From NCBI GenBank assembly GCA_905215775.1, contig CAJMRM010000014.1, positions 1 to 51,044 on the forward strand: a stretch of 51,044 bases of DNA, in the 5' to 3' direction. The translations under genes were made by a program, and so were the position numbers. Position 1 is the stretch's first letter. Each line of letters starts with the position of its first letter. Shown here piece after piece: positions 8,461 to 15,237 of this stretch. This stretch comes from an uncultured bacterium. Its GTDB lineage: Bacteria > Bacillota > Clostridia > Lachnospirales > Lachnospiraceae. The notes under the pieces were generated by a model. That model made no database searches and was not told the DNA's origin. It worked only from the letters and a program-made list of their open reading frames with translations.

Positions 8461-8571
8461 ATGGTATAATGTCTGCGAAGCAGACGTTATACCATCGCGC
8501 ATCTGGTATTCGCGTTCACCGCGAAAAACCAGGCGCTCTATTCCCTCGGAGAGGTACCATGGCCGCAGGAC
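8461..8571 (+). repeat. Palindromic repeat, unit 1
   Basis: This is the first of two near-identical 111-base direct repeats. Hairpin 1 (8461-8495) pairs ATGGTATAATGTCTGC with its complement across a GAA loop, with one T-G mismatch. Hairpin 2 (8497-8536) pairs GCGC, CTGGT and TTCGCG with CGCGAA, ACCAG and GCGC across TTCAC. A small CCTC-GGA-GAGG hairpin follows. ACCATG near the end pairs with CATGGT at the junction with unit 2. It resembles REP/BIME or MITE-like elements, or a structured RNA. No coding role is likely. Confidence 0.8.
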
Positions 8572-8682
8572 ATGGTATAATGTCTGCGAAGCAGACGTTA
8601 TACCATCGCGCATCTGGTATTCGCGTTCACCGCGAAAAACCAGGCGCTCCATTCCCTCGGAGAGGTACCATGGCCTGTGGCC
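8572..8682 (+). repeat. Palindromic repeat, unit 2
   Basis: This is a direct copy of unit 1 at a period of 111 bases, with only a few differences: a C for T in GCGCTCCATT, and a changed linker near its end. The same hairpins form. At its right boundary GTACCATGGCC and GGCCATGGTAC (8665-8689) pair perfectly over a TGT loop, an 11-bp stem reaching into the third partial unit. Confidence 0.8.
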
Positions 8683-8711
8683 ATGGTACGACGGTTTCTT
8701 TAGCCGTCGTA
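8683..8711 (+). repeat. Palindromic repeat, degenerate third unit
   Basis: ATGGTA starts again exactly 111 bases after unit 2, but the large hairpin is replaced by a smaller one. TACGACGG (8687-8694) pairs with CCGTCGTA (8704-8711) around TTTCTTTAG. It is not followed by a T run. The histidine kinase start codon lies about 40 bases downstream, so these structures may lie in its leader RNA. Confidence 0.6.
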
Positions 8712-8749
8712 TTGTTCCGGGAAATCAGATATATCCAGCGGAGTATTTT

Positions 8750-9799
8750 ATGAAACAGCGTTCAGTTATAAAAAACAGCCTGATCACAGCAGGGATCCTG
8801 GGGGCAGCCACCGGCTTCTGCTTTCTGATCCAGAATGCGGCGGAATCAGATACCCATGTCCCCCTTCTTTTTGTACTTGCGGTACTCTTTATATCACGGT
8901 TCACGGATGGCTACGTTTATGGGATCGTCGCCTCCATGATCGCGGTGGTGGGCGTCAATTATGTGTTCACCTATCCATATTTTGCCATTGATTTTACCAT
9001 AACCGGATATCCGGTGACGTTTATTGCCATGCTGGCGGTGGCGTGCAGCGTCAGCGCCCTGACTACCCAGATAAAAAAACAGGAGCAGATCCGCCTGGAG
9101 GCAGAAAAAGAGAAGATGCGGGGGAACCTTCTGAGGGCTGTATCCCATGATCTCCGGACGCCTCTGACCTCCATCATGGGAGCCGCCTCTTTGATCCTGG
9201 ATAATTATGAGGAGCTGTCCGATGAAAAACGACTGGCTTTTTTAAAGGACATCCGGGAGGAGTCCCAGTGGCTCATCCAGATCGTGGAAAACCTTCTTTC
9301 CATTACCAGGATCGGTGATAACGGCGGGAGCGCCAGCATTGATAAGCAGGAGGAGATGGTGGAGGAGATCGTGGGCAGCGCAGTGCTGAAATTCAGAAAG
9401 CGCTATCCGGAGGTGGAGGTGTCTGTCCGGCTTCCGGACGATCCTCTGCTGGTGCCCATGGACGGAATCCTGATCGAGCAGGTTCTGGTGAATCTGATGG
9501 AAAATTCCGTGCTGCATGGGAAGCATACCTCAAAGGTGGAGATCTCTGCGGAGGAAATGGAGGACCGGGTGCTCTTTTATGTGGATGACGATGGAGCCGG
9601 GATCCGCCCGGCGGCCATACCGAAGCTGTTTGAAGGAACCTTCCGCCAGGGAGACGAGGAAAGCTGTGATTCCAGACGGAATATGGGGATCGGCCTTTCC
9701 GTGTGCATGAGCATTATCCGTGCTCACCAGGGAGATATGAAAGCAGAAAACAGGAAAACAGGAGGCGCCAGATTGAGCTTCTGGCTGCCCATGGAATGA
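8750..9799 (+). CDS. KdpD-like sensor histidine kinase lacking the KdpD sensor domain
   Basis: This is a membrane sensor kinase of 349 residues. The first ~105 residues hold four membrane helices of the DUF4118 type found in KdpD. A HisKA domain follows with the phospho-acceptor His133 in VSHDLRTPLT. The ATPase domain has the N-box (Asn252 in NLMENSVLHG), DDDGAG (279-284) and the glycine-rich MGIGLS (312-317). The large N-terminal KdpD and Usp domains of full KdpD (about 900 residues) are absent. ATG 8750 is chosen because longer frames only read through the repeats; GCGGAG lies upstream. It is paired with the response regulator 10 bases downstream. No kdpFABC potassium pump is nearby, so the target is unknown. 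Confidence 0.85.
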   Translation: MKQRSVIKNSLITAGILGAATGFCFLIQNAAESDTHVPLLFVLAVLFISRFTDGYVYGIVASMIAVVGVNYVFTYPYFAIDFTITGYPVTFIAMLAVACSVSALTTQIKKQEQIRLEAEKEKMRGNLLRAVSHDLRTPLTSIMGAASLILDNYEELSDEKRLAFLKDIREESQWLIQIVENLLSITRIGDNGGSASIDKQEEMVEEIVGSAVLKFRKRYPEVEVSVRLPDDPLLVPMDGILIEQVLVNLMENSVLHGKHTSKVEISAEEMEDRVLFYVDDDGAGIRPAAIPKLFEGTFRQGDEESCDSRRNMGIGLSVCMSIIRAHQGDMKAENRKTGGARLSFWLPME

Positions 9800-9809
9800 G
9801 GTACAATAC

Positions 9810-10517
9810 GTGGAGATAAAAGACAGGATTTTAGTGGTAGAAGACGATAAGAGGATCAGTAACTTTTTTAGGACCGTTTTGGAATCAAACCGTTATGACG
9901 TGATCATGGCGTCCACAGGCTCGGAGGCATACAGCCTGATCACCTCCCAGTGCCCGGATCTGGTGATCCTGGATCTTGGCCTGCCGGATATGGATGGGAT
10001 GAATATTCTTCGCAGCGTCCGGGAGTGGTCCTCTATGCCTGTGATCGTGGTTTCGGCCAGGACTCATGAGAAGGATAAGGTGGAGGCCCTGGATCTGGGG
10101 GCTGACGATTATATCACAAAGCCCTTCGGCACATCAGAGCTTTTAGCCCGTATCCGTACGGCCATCCGTCACTCCCGGGCTGCGTTTTTAAACCAGGGAG
10201 GCGCGCCCACCGGTACCTTTGTATCCGGCGGGCTCACCATTGATTACGATAAGCACCGGGTATTTGTGGACGGGACGGACGCGGGGCTTACCCAGAATGA
10301 ATATAAGATCGTCAGTCTCCTGGGAAAATATGCTGGAAAGGTTATGACGTATGATTCCATCATTAAGGAGATCTGGGGACCAAACATGAAAAATGACAAC
10401 CGGATCCTGCGGGTGAACATGGCCAACATCCGCCGGAAGATTGAAAAAAATCCCGCAGAGCCCCAATATATTTTTACAGAGGTGGGCGTGGGCTACCGGA
10501 TCGTGGAACCGGATTAA
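9810..10517 (+). CDS. KdpE-like OmpR-family response regulator
   Basis: This is a two-domain DNA-binding response regulator of 235 residues, the partner of the preceding kinase. The receiver domain has the acidic pocket EDD (11-13), the phosphorylated Asp55 in LVILDLGLPD and the conserved Lys104 in YITKPF. The winged-helix output domain covers about residues 135-232 (LTQNEYKIVSLL and NIRRKIEKNP). It starts at GTG 9810 after a weak AATGAGG site. Its TAA stop overlaps, base for base, part of the stop of the convergent deacetylase gene, so no terminator separates them. KdpE is the closest family by overall look; regulated genes cannot be inferred. Confidence 0.87.
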   Translation: MEIKDRILVVEDDKRISNFFRTVLESNRYDVIMASTGSEAYSLITSQCPDLVILDLGLPDMDGMNILRSVREWSSMPVIVVSARTHEKDKVEALDLGADDYITKPFGTSELLARIRTAIRHSRAAFLNQGGAPTGTFVSGGLTIDYDKHRVFVDGTDAGLTQNEYKIVSLLGKYAGKVMTYDSIIKEIWGPNMKNDNRILRVNMANIRRKIEKNPAEPQYIFTEVGVGYRIVEPD

Positions 10518-11320
10518 ACGGCGGCCAGGCTGTCGATGGACCGGAAGGTGTAGCCCATCTCCTCCCAACGGGTCAGAAGCTCGTCAAGGATGGCGGCGTT
10601 GGTGGAGGAGGTGCTGTGGAGAAGGACAATGGCTCCTGGGTGGATACGCCCCAGGAGCTTTTTCAATGCTTCCTCCCTGGAAGGCTGCTTATCCTGGTAC
10701 CAGTCCACATAGGCCAGGCTCCAGAAAAATGTGTGGTAGCCCAGATCCTTTGCCATCTGGAGGTTTTCCACGCTGTATTTTCCCTGGGGCGGCCGGTAGT
10801 ATCGGGGCATGGTCTGTCCGGTGATCTCCTGGAATTTTTCCTCCAGGCTGGATAATTCCTTTTGAAAGGCTTCTTTTGAAGCGATCTTAGACATGTCTGG
10901 ATGGTGATAGGTATGATTGGCTACGATATGGCCCTCGGTGAGCATGCGCTTCACCAGCTCCGGGCTGGTTTCCAGATAGTTGCCCACCACAAAAAAGGCG
11001 GCGGGAACGCTGTGCTTTTTCAGGGCATCCAGGATCTGCGGGGTATTGCCGTTTTCATAGCCGGCGTCAAAGGTGAGGTAGAGGACCTTTTCATCGGTCA
11101 TCTGGGCATAGGTGGCATTGTATTGCTTCAGCTCATCGGCAGTGGCATTGGCCACAGGCGGTTTTCCATCGGACTGGAAGCTTAAGCCCCAGTTTCCATC
11201 GGCAGAGGCGGCGGCAGCGGCCGGTTCCTCTCTTTGTTCTGCCACAGAGGCGGCCAGGGTTCCGGCTCCAAAAGAAAAGCAGAACAGAAGAAGAACAGAG
11301 ATCATTTTTTTGAAATTCAT
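10514..11320 (-). CDS. PdaA-like polysaccharide deacetylase, secreted
   Basis: This is an exported NodB-fold deacetylase of 268 residues. An N-terminal signal (MNFKKMISVLLLFCFSFGAG) directs export. The catalytic motifs are all present: TFDAGYEN with Asp85 (the variant typical of PdaA), the zinc ligands His136 and His140 in HTYHH, RPPQG (176-180), and the late LLHSTSS. PdaA of Bacillus removes acetyl groups from N-acetylmuramic acid during formation of muramic-lactam in spore cortex; the same role here is inferred. ATG 11320 has GGAG eight bases before it, so the longer upstream frame is rejected. It is convergent with the response regulator and the two stop codons overlap. Confidence 0.85.
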   Translation of the reverse strand: MNFKKMISVLLLFCFSFGAGTLAASVAEQREEPAAAAASADGNWGLSFQSDGKPPVANATADELKQYNATYAQMTDEKVLYLTFDAGYENGNTPQILDALKKHSVPAAFFVVGNYLETSPELVKRMLTEGHIVANHTYHHPDMSKIASKEAFQKELSSLEEKFQEITGQTMPRYYRPPQGKYSVENLQMAKDLGYHTFFWSLAYVDWYQDKQPSREEALKKLLGRIHPGAIVLLHSTSSTNAAILDELLTRWEEMGYTFRSIDSLAAV

Positions 11321-11449
11321 GGAAGTTTCTCCATTATACACAGATCTTTTTAGGAGCATATGACAGGGAGCGGAAGGAAATGCCGGGAAACCAGTGGAAA
11401 CTGCCGGGAAAGTGTGATAAGATAGGCGGACAGAAAGGATGAGGATTTT

Positions 11450-12088
11450 ATGAAGATACGGATTCGGAGACTTTTGGTTCCGGTATTTTGGCTGCTGGCC
11501 GTAGCCTGCCTGATCGAGCTTCCCCTGGGGCAGACTACGATTTTTGGAGAGAATGTGATCCTATGGGATACACTTTTCAGGGCCGTGGCGGCTGCACCGG
11601 TGCTGATCCATTTTTATAGGGAGGATGCGGTATTCAGAGGAAAGGAAAGCTGGGGATGGAAGGAGGCGGCGCTTTGTGCGGCGGCCGGATTTGTCCTCTC
11701 TCTGCTGGCGACCCTGGCAGTCTGGGGCCTGTCCCAGGCAGGGATCCAGGCGGATATGTCCATGGCAGAGGAAAACCTGCTGTCTGGCCCTGTGTGGCTG
11801 GAGGCTGTGGTGCTTCTGGCGGCCTCTCCGTTTCTGGAGGAATTTTTCTTCCGGGGGATCCTGTTCCAGCGGCTTCAGGAGCTGATGTCTGTGAAGGCGG
11901 CAGCGGTGGTCTCCGCCTTGATTTTCGGGCTGTACCATGGGAATCTCAGCCAGGGGATCTACGGCTTTTTTATGGGATTGGTGCTGGCAGCCGCCATGGA
12001 AAGGACCCAGACGGTAAAAGCGCCGGCGGTGATCCATATGGCAGCCAACCTGGCCGGCCTTCTGGCAGCAGCCGTAAATCTGCCATAA
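11450..12088 (+). CDS. CPBP-family intramembrane metalloprotease
   Basis: This is a multi-pass membrane protease of the CPBP (CAAX/bacteriocin self-immunity, Abi) family, 212 residues. The three family motifs are seen: Glu130, Glu131 and Arg135 in EEFFFRG, His163 in FGLYHG, and His196 with Asn200 in IHMAAN. At least five hydrophobic helices surround them. Such proteins process small peptides or prenylated substrates, and several give immunity to self-made bacteriocins, but no bacteriocin gene is seen here. The ATG is preceded by AGGATGAGG. A palindromic repeat begins about 50 bases after its stop. Confidence 0.85.
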   Translation: MKIRIRRLLVPVFWLLAVACLIELPLGQTTIFGENVILWDTLFRAVAAAPVLIHFYREDAVFRGKESWGWKEAALCAAAGFVLSLLATLAVWGLSQAGIQADMSMAEENLLSGPVWLEAVVLLAASPFLEEFFFRGILFQRLQELMSVKAAAVVSALIFGLYHGNLSQGIYGFFMGLVLAAAMERTQTVKAPAVIHMAANLAGLLAAAVNLP

Positions 12089-12136
12089 ATTCGTAAGAGA
12101 AACGTAAATATATCATAATCATAATGTAATGAGGGA

Positions 12137-12268
12137 ATGGTATACTGTCTGCAAAGCAGACAGTATACCATTGCGCATACCGGTTTCTGCGAGACCGCAG
12201 AAAGCCGGGCGCTTAGATCGCCCGTAGGGGCAGCAGATCCGGTATATTGTCTGCAAGCGGACAGTATA
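12137..12268 (+). repeat. Palindromic repeat, second locus
   Basis: This has the same architecture as the 8461 repeats with diverged sequence. Hairpin 1 (12137-12171) is a perfect 16-bp stem, ATGGTATACTGTCTGC with loop AAA. Hairpin 2 (12173-12212) pairs GCGC, CCGG and TTTCTGCG with CGCAGAAA, CCGG and GCGC. A small GCCC-GTA-GGGC follows. A second copy of the first hairpin, TATATTGTCTGC with GCGGACAGTATA (12243-12268), closes the unit with two G-U pairs. Stem changes relative to the first locus are compensated on both arms. It ends 25 bases before the DUF5722 gene. Confidence 0.78.
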
Positions 12269-12293
12269 AAGACAGGAAGGAAAGAGACGGACT

Positions 12294-14006
12294 ATGAAAA
12301 AGAAGAATCTGATAAAAGGCGGAGCGGCGGGGGTTCTCGCCCTCCTTCTGACAGCGGCCATGGGCTGTTTTTCAAGTTTTGCATATGACAGCGCATCCTT
12401 AAAGACGTGTACGGTGGAGAACAGGAATACGGTGGTGATCACCGGAACGGCAGAAAAAGATGTGCCCCAGGAAACGGTACCGGAGACACTGGAGGACGGG
12501 ACAGTTGTGGTGCCGGAGACAGAGGTGCCGGATGACGGCTATTATTACCTGTTCGAATTACAGCCCTATGAGACAGGGATCGGCTCCCGGACAGATTATG
12601 CTGCCTGGTGCAATAAAACAGAGAAGCTGAGCTTCAGCCTCCCCTTTTCCGGCGGGGACTCAGATCCCAGACTGTATTCCCGGTTTGTGGTGGCCCTTAA
12701 GATCGGGGATACCTACCAGGCCATCAGCAATCCTATTTATGTAACCAACCCCGGAGACGTGGCCTCCTTTACAGAGGAGTACCCGGAGGCCATGAGCAAG
12801 AAGGGGCTGCTCATTGAGCTGGATATGCTGGGCGATGCCATGGAGCTGGGCGTGAAGCATACCACCATCAATATCCCCTACCATCATATCATCGGCGGAA
12901 ATTTAAAGTACCACTATAACGGAAAGGATTATTATTTCAACGAGGAACTGATCGCCAGCTACGACAAAATGATCAGCTCCTTCTCCAATAAGGGGATCAT
13001 CGTTACGGCCATCCTCCTGAATGGATGGAATGACGCCCATCCGGAGCTCCATGAAGCGGGCCTGGCAAAGAGCAGCAGCGCCTTTTATTACGGCTTCAAC
13101 GTTTCCACGCCAGAGGGCTACGAGACCACCAGGGCTCTGTTCTCCTTTATGGCTGAGCGGTATTCCGGCGCCGACTATAAGCATGGACGGGTATCCAACT
13201 GGATCGTGGGAAATGAGGTCAATAACAATAAAAACTGGAACTATGTGGGCCCCATGGATCTGGCCTCCTATACAAAGCTTTATGAAAAGAACTTCCGGGT
13301 GGCTTATACGGCCATCAAGAGCCGCAGTAAGAATGCCCGCGTGTTCTTTTCCACGGATTATGAGTGGAAAAAGCAGAATACAAACCTCCAGTATGCGGCG
13401 AAGGATTTTATCGATCTGTTCAACGCCGGGATCAACTCCGAGGGCAACATCGAGTGGGGGCTGGCCTATCACCCCTATCCGTATCCTATGACGGAGCCGG
13501 AATTCTGGGATGATGACCAGACGGGAATGGTAAACGAGACCTTTGATTCCCCGGTGGTCAACTTTAAGAATCTGCATGTGCTGACCGATTATTTCCAGCA
13601 GGCCCATATGCGGACGGCCGGAGGACAGGTGCGCCACATCATCCTTTCAGAGGAAGGCTTTACCTCTGACAGTATTTCCAGAGGAAAGGTCTACGATATC
13701 CAGGCTGCAGCATTCGCCTATGCCTATTACCTGGTAGACAGCAATCCTTATATCGACGCCTTTATCCTGAACCGTCAGGTGGACGCCATCACTGAGGTGG
13801 AGACCTCCTGTGCCTTTGGCCTCTGGACGGTGGATATGTCCAGACCCGACAAGGTCATTGCCGTAATGCCGAAAAACATTTACCAGGTGTTTAAATATAT
13901 CGATACAAAGAAATCCCTGCGGTATTCGGAATTTGCAAAGTCCATTGTCGGTATCTCCGACTGGAGCGAGGTGATTCCTGGATTTGACCCGGAAAAGTAC
14001 CGATAA
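12294..14006 (+). CDS. Secreted DUF5722 glycosidase-like protein
   Basis: This 570-residue exported protein has an N-terminal signal (hydrophobic GVLALLLTAAMGCFSSFA). A beta-rich region of about 120 residues is followed by a TIM-barrel-like domain of the DUF5722 family. Features typical of clan-A glycoside hydrolases are visible: GNEVNN near residue 307, with a likely acid/base Glu; AYHPYPY; and LSEEGF near residue 453, with a likely nucleophile Glu. The substrate is unknown. AGGAAGG lies upstream of the ATG, immediately after the palindromic repeat, so its leader RNA may be structured. The family call is fairly firm; enzymatic activity is inferred from the two Glu positions. Confidence 0.8.
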   Translation: MKKKNLIKGGAAGVLALLLTAAMGCFSSFAYDSASLKTCTVENRNTVVITGTAEKDVPQETVPETLEDGTVVVPETEVPDDGYYYLFELQPYETGIGSRTDYAAWCNKTEKLSFSLPFSGGDSDPRLYSRFVVALKIGDTYQAISNPIYVTNPGDVASFTEEYPEAMSKKGLLIELDMLGDAMELGVKHTTINIPYHHIIGGNLKYHYNGKDYYFNEELIASYDKMISSFSNKGIIVTAILLNGWNDAHPELHEAGLAKSSSAFYYGFNVSTPEGYETTRALFSFMAERYSGADYKHGRVSNWIVGNEVNNNKNWNYVGPMDLASYTKLYEKNFRVAYTAIKSRSKNARVFFSTDYEWKKQNTNLQYAAKDFIDLFNAGINSEGNIEWGLAYHPYPYPMTEPEFWDDDQTGMVNETFDSPVVNFKNLHVLTDYFQQAHMRTAGGQVRHIILSEEGFTSDSISRGKVYDIQAAAFAYAYYLVDSNPYIDAFILNRQVDAITEVETSCAFGLWTVDMSRPDKVIAVMPKNIYQVFKYIDTKKSLRYSEFAKSIVGISDWSEVIPGFDPEKYR

Positions 14007-14072
14007 ACAATACTAATAAATGAAAGAATATCTTCGGAAAATTGTAGAAAACGTGGAAATTCGGCGGCTTTG

Positions 14073-14101
14073 TTGACAAATTTCCGGCAGTAGCCTATAA
14101 T
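14073..14101 (+). promoter_or_regulatory. Consensus housekeeping promoter for the DUF6465 gene
   Basis: A perfect TTGACA (14073-14078), a 17-base spacer and a perfect TATAAT (14096-14101) lie upstream of the DUF6465 gene. Transcription would begin near 14108, giving a leader of about 88 bases. This is the strongest promoter match found in the window. Confidence 0.85.
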
Positions 14102-14195
14102 CGAACCTTGAATAAGCCTACCGCTGACAGCATTTAAATAGACAGATGACAGCTTGGGAAAAGTCAGATGGCGTATGATTATAGGAGGATTGATT

Positions 14196-14594
14196 ATGGC
14201 AAGAAAAGTGAATGCTGCTGTGAAAGAGGCAACTGCAAAGACGAAAACAACTACAACGAAGACAACAATGGTAAAAGAAGCTCCGGCGCCGGTTTCAGAA
14301 GAAAAGACCGCAGAGCCGGCAGGTGAAGCAAAGAAGGCGCCTGTGAAAAAGCCGGCTGCCAGAAAAGCTTCCGCCGCGAAGCCGGCAGAGGTAAAGAGCA
14401 GCGTATACGTACAGTTTGCCGGAAAGGAATTTTCTGAAAAGAGCCTGACAGAGGCTGTGAAGGAGGCATATACGGCTCTTGGGAATAAGGCTGAGGAGAT
14501 CCGGACCATTGATATTTATGTAAAGCCGGAGGAGAGCGTCGCTTACTATGCAGTAAACGGCCAGGGCTCCGATGAATTTAAGATCGAGCTGTAA
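14196..14594 (+). CDS. DUF6465-family protein with histone-H1-like tail
   Basis: This 132-residue protein has two parts. The first ~68 residues are a low-complexity tail rich in Lys, Ala, Thr and Pro (KKAPVKKPAARKASAAKPAE), resembling bacterial histone-H1-like sequences. The C-terminal ~64 residues (SSVYVQFAGKEFSEKSL onward) form a compact alpha/beta domain of the DUF6465 family found in Lachnospiraceae and relatives. ATG 14196 follows AGGAGG by seven bases; earlier in-frame starts lack a site. A consensus promoter and a strong terminator make it a single-gene unit, probably highly expressed. Function is unknown; nucleic-acid binding by the tail is inferred from composition. Confidence 0.82.
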   Translation: MARKVNAAVKEATAKTKTTTTKTTMVKEAPAPVSEEKTAEPAGEAKKAPVKKPAARKASAAKPAEVKSSVYVQFAGKEFSEKSLTEAVKEAYTALGNKAEEIRTIDIYVKPEESVAYYAVNGQGSDEFKIEL

Positions 14595-14608
14595 GAGCAG
14601 CAGATGCG

Positions 14609-14639
14609 AAGGCACTGGTTTTAAAGCCAGTGCCTTTTT
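14609..14639 (+). terminator. Intrinsic terminator of the DUF6465 gene
   Basis: AAGGCACTGG and CCAGTGCCTT form a 10-bp stem with loop TTTTAAAG, followed by a T run to 14639. The stop codon of the convergent reverse-strand gene (14621-14623) lies in the loop, so the hairpin is also transcribed from that side. Confidence 0.85.
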
Positions 14640-15190
14640 AAACTCCGGATCCTCCTGCGGAAGAGCCAGAGCCACAGGCTGGCAAATACGGTCAGAAAAA
14701 ACTCCAGAGCGCTGGAGATCATAAAGCCGGAAAGGACCAGGAGAGCGGCAGTGGCGGCAATGGCAAAGCCGAGAAGCCCGGTGCACAGTGAGAAGCAGCC
14801 GGGATACTGGAAATACAGCTTCAGGTCCAGACTGGTGATGACCAGATAAAAGACCACTGTGGCAGAAAAGGCCAGGATCACATGGATGGATGCCAGGAGC
14901 TTTCCGTCAGCGGGCCTGTAGGGGAGAAGGACAGAAACGACCAGGAGAAGGACGGCCAGGTCAGTCATGGCCATTTCCCGTCCGGCGGCCAGACGGTCCC
15001 CGGCCATGGAGACAGACTGGCGGATGAGAGAACGAAAAAAGCCTCCGGTGAGCAGGGCCCACAGGAGCAGGAAAAAAGACCCCGGGGCCTGGCTTCCTGC
15101 GACAGAAAAATTCGATGAGAGCCAGCCGGAGCTTCCGGCAGCCAGGGCGGCTGCAGCCGGAATGAGAAACCAGGAAAATATTGCTGCCAT
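14621..15190 (-). CDS. Multi-pass membrane protein, 189 aa, unknown
   Basis: This reverse-strand gene encodes a mostly hydrophobic protein with about six membrane helices (for example AAIFSWFLIPAAAALAAG at the start and DLAVLLLVVSVLLPY in the middle). It ends in a basic tail, RRRIRSLKRHWL. ATG 15190 is chosen because AGGAGGAGG lies just upstream on that strand; the longer frame has no site. I recognise no family motif. It is divergent from the RNA methyltransferase gene, with about 47 bases between starts, and convergent with the DUF6465 gene. Confidence 0.65.
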   Translation of the reverse strand: MAAIFSWFLIPAAAALAAGSSGWLSSNFSVAGSQAPGSFFLLLWALLTGGFFRSLIRQSVSMAGDRLAAGREMAMTDLAVLLLVVSVLLPYRPADGKLLASIHVILAFSATVVFYLVITSLDLKLYFQYPGCFSLCTGLLGFAIAATAALLVLSGFMISSALEFFLTVFASLWLWLFRRRIRSLKRHWL

Positions 15191-15237
15191 AAGCTTCCTC
15201 CTCCTGTTAGGATGCGCGGAAGGCGGGAAAGGATACA

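Noticed and set aside
8461..8711. Possible CRISPR array
   Set aside because: Units are contiguous without unique spacers, each is 111 bases, and no cas genes are near.
8437..8753. Open frames on both strands through the 8461 repeats with duplicated peptide segments
   Set aside because: They arise from the repeated palindromic DNA. Both strands give repeated peptides, there is no ribosome site, and hairpins explain the conservation better.
11321..11340. TATAAT upstream of the deacetylase on the reverse strand
   Set aside because: It lies only about 20 bases before the ATG. A start there would remove the GGAG site, and no -35 is present.
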